Shown here piece after piece: positions 5,735 to 5,975 of a DNA stretch of 5,975 nt. The stretch comes from JAUXFK01 sp034189035 (GTDB lineage: Bacteria > Desulfobacterota > UBA8473), in the NCBI GenBank assembly GCA_034189035.1, contig JAXHVA010000184.1:1-5975 (forward strand). The letters run 5' to 3'. The translations under genes were made by a program, and so were the position numbers. How positions within the stretch are numbered: position 1 is the first letter of the stretch; each line of letters begins with the position of its first letter. The notes under the pieces are model-generated. The model made no database searches, was not told the DNA's origin, and saw only the letters and a program-made list of their open reading frames with translations.

Positions 5735-5975
5735 CCCCGTTTTAGTGGACACTCATAAGAGCCTCAAGTTAAATAAAAGAGGGAAAGGAGTGATCCATGA
5801 GTAAAAAGAGGAAGAAATATGATTCAACATTAAAATTAGAAGCGATCCGCCTCATCAACGAGGAGGGACGCAAGGTCTCAGAGGTGGAGCGTAGCCTGGA
5901 TATCAGCAGGGGTACGTTGGCGCGCTGGATAAGGGAAAAGAAAGCTGATCCGGAAGAAGCCTTTCCAGGTAAAGG
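5735..5975 (+). mobile_element. Left part of an IS3-family insertion sequence (runs off window)
   Basis: IS4 homology ends at 5727. Soon after comes CCCCGTTTTAGTGGACACTC, then a short leader and an IS3-type OrfA with a strong ribosome binding site. The exact left terminus is not fixed because the right end is outside the window; TGGACACTCATAAGAG at 5746 or the bases just before it are the best candidates. The element probably cut the IS4 transposase on insertion. Confidence 0.7.
5797..5975 (+). CDS. IS3-family OrfA (helix-turn-helix), 3' end outside window
   Basis: The start ATG 5797 follows AAAGGAG by six bases. The 59 visible codons are open and begin MSKKRKKYDSTLKLEAIRL. They then show the helix-turn-helix EGRKVSEVERSLDISRGTLARW (given as its two helices: about residues 24-33 and 37-46), and then EEAFPGKG. 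This is the DNA-binding half of IS3-type transposases, which recognises the element's terminal repeats. In the family it is normally joined to the DDE-bearing OrfB by a programmed -1 shift further downstream, which cannot be seen here. The visible part has no lesion, so this may be a recently active copy, in contrast to the two other transposase remnants. Confidence 0.88.
   Translation, partial: MSKKRKKYDSTLKLEAIRLINEEGRKVSEVERSLDISRGTLARWIREKKADPEEAFPGK

Noticed and set aside
1..5975. CRISPR array, tRNA or rRNA
   Set aside because: I saw no regularly spaced repeats, no tRNA-like TTCGANNC arm with a matching acceptor, and no rRNA signature on either strand by eye.

Overview
The window looks like an accessory stretch of an anaerobic bacterial chromosome. 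It is AT-rich and littered with decaying insertion sequences. The ferredoxin, the DUF4405 membrane protein and the transposase types remind me of sulfate-reducing Desulfobacterota, but that is an inference from family resemblance recalled from memory; no rRNA or housekeeping gene anchors it.

Layout. (1) Bases 1-~670, plus strand: a decayed IS630-type transposase whose N-terminus lies off the left edge. It has an internal deletion, a frameshift and a missing C-terminus. (2) Bases ~671-1000: no convincing gene. (3) Bases 1001-2193, minus strand: a two-gene unit. The first gene is a 4Fe-4S ferredoxin-type protein that can be read only by joining three frames across two -1 shifts and one in-frame TAG. 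It is followed 37 bases later by an intact small DUF4405 membrane protein with conserved histidines. (4) Bases 2349-2537, minus: a small intact Cys/His-rich protein with a good ribosome binding site. (5) Bases 2609-3835, minus: an intact 408-residue MFS transporter. (6) Bases 3836-4293: a 458-base stretch without a supported gene. (7) Bases 4294-4734, minus: an intact VOC (glyoxalase/dioxygenase-fold) protein. (8) Bases 4976-~5727, plus: an IS4-type transposase broken by a TGA, a frameshift and a truncation, apparently caused by (9) the left end of an IS3-type element whose OrfA starts at 5797 and runs off the window.

All non-mobile genes lie on the minus strand, bracketed by plus-strand transposase remnants. 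The only functional pairing I can argue for is the ferredoxin-like gene with the DUF4405 membrane protein, which would make sense as a soluble iron-sulfur protein next to a membrane redox partner. The MFS, VOC and small Cys/His genes have separate ribosome binding sites or spacers and no evident shared pathway.

The item most worth a second look is the ferredoxin-like gene. Both frameshifts are -1 and both fall at an AAAAAG tract. Its second cluster motif has lost two cysteines, yet the ligand set for one [4Fe-4S] cluster survives. Ordinary decay or homopolymer sequencing error is the simplest explanation, and I see no clear evidence of a new system.
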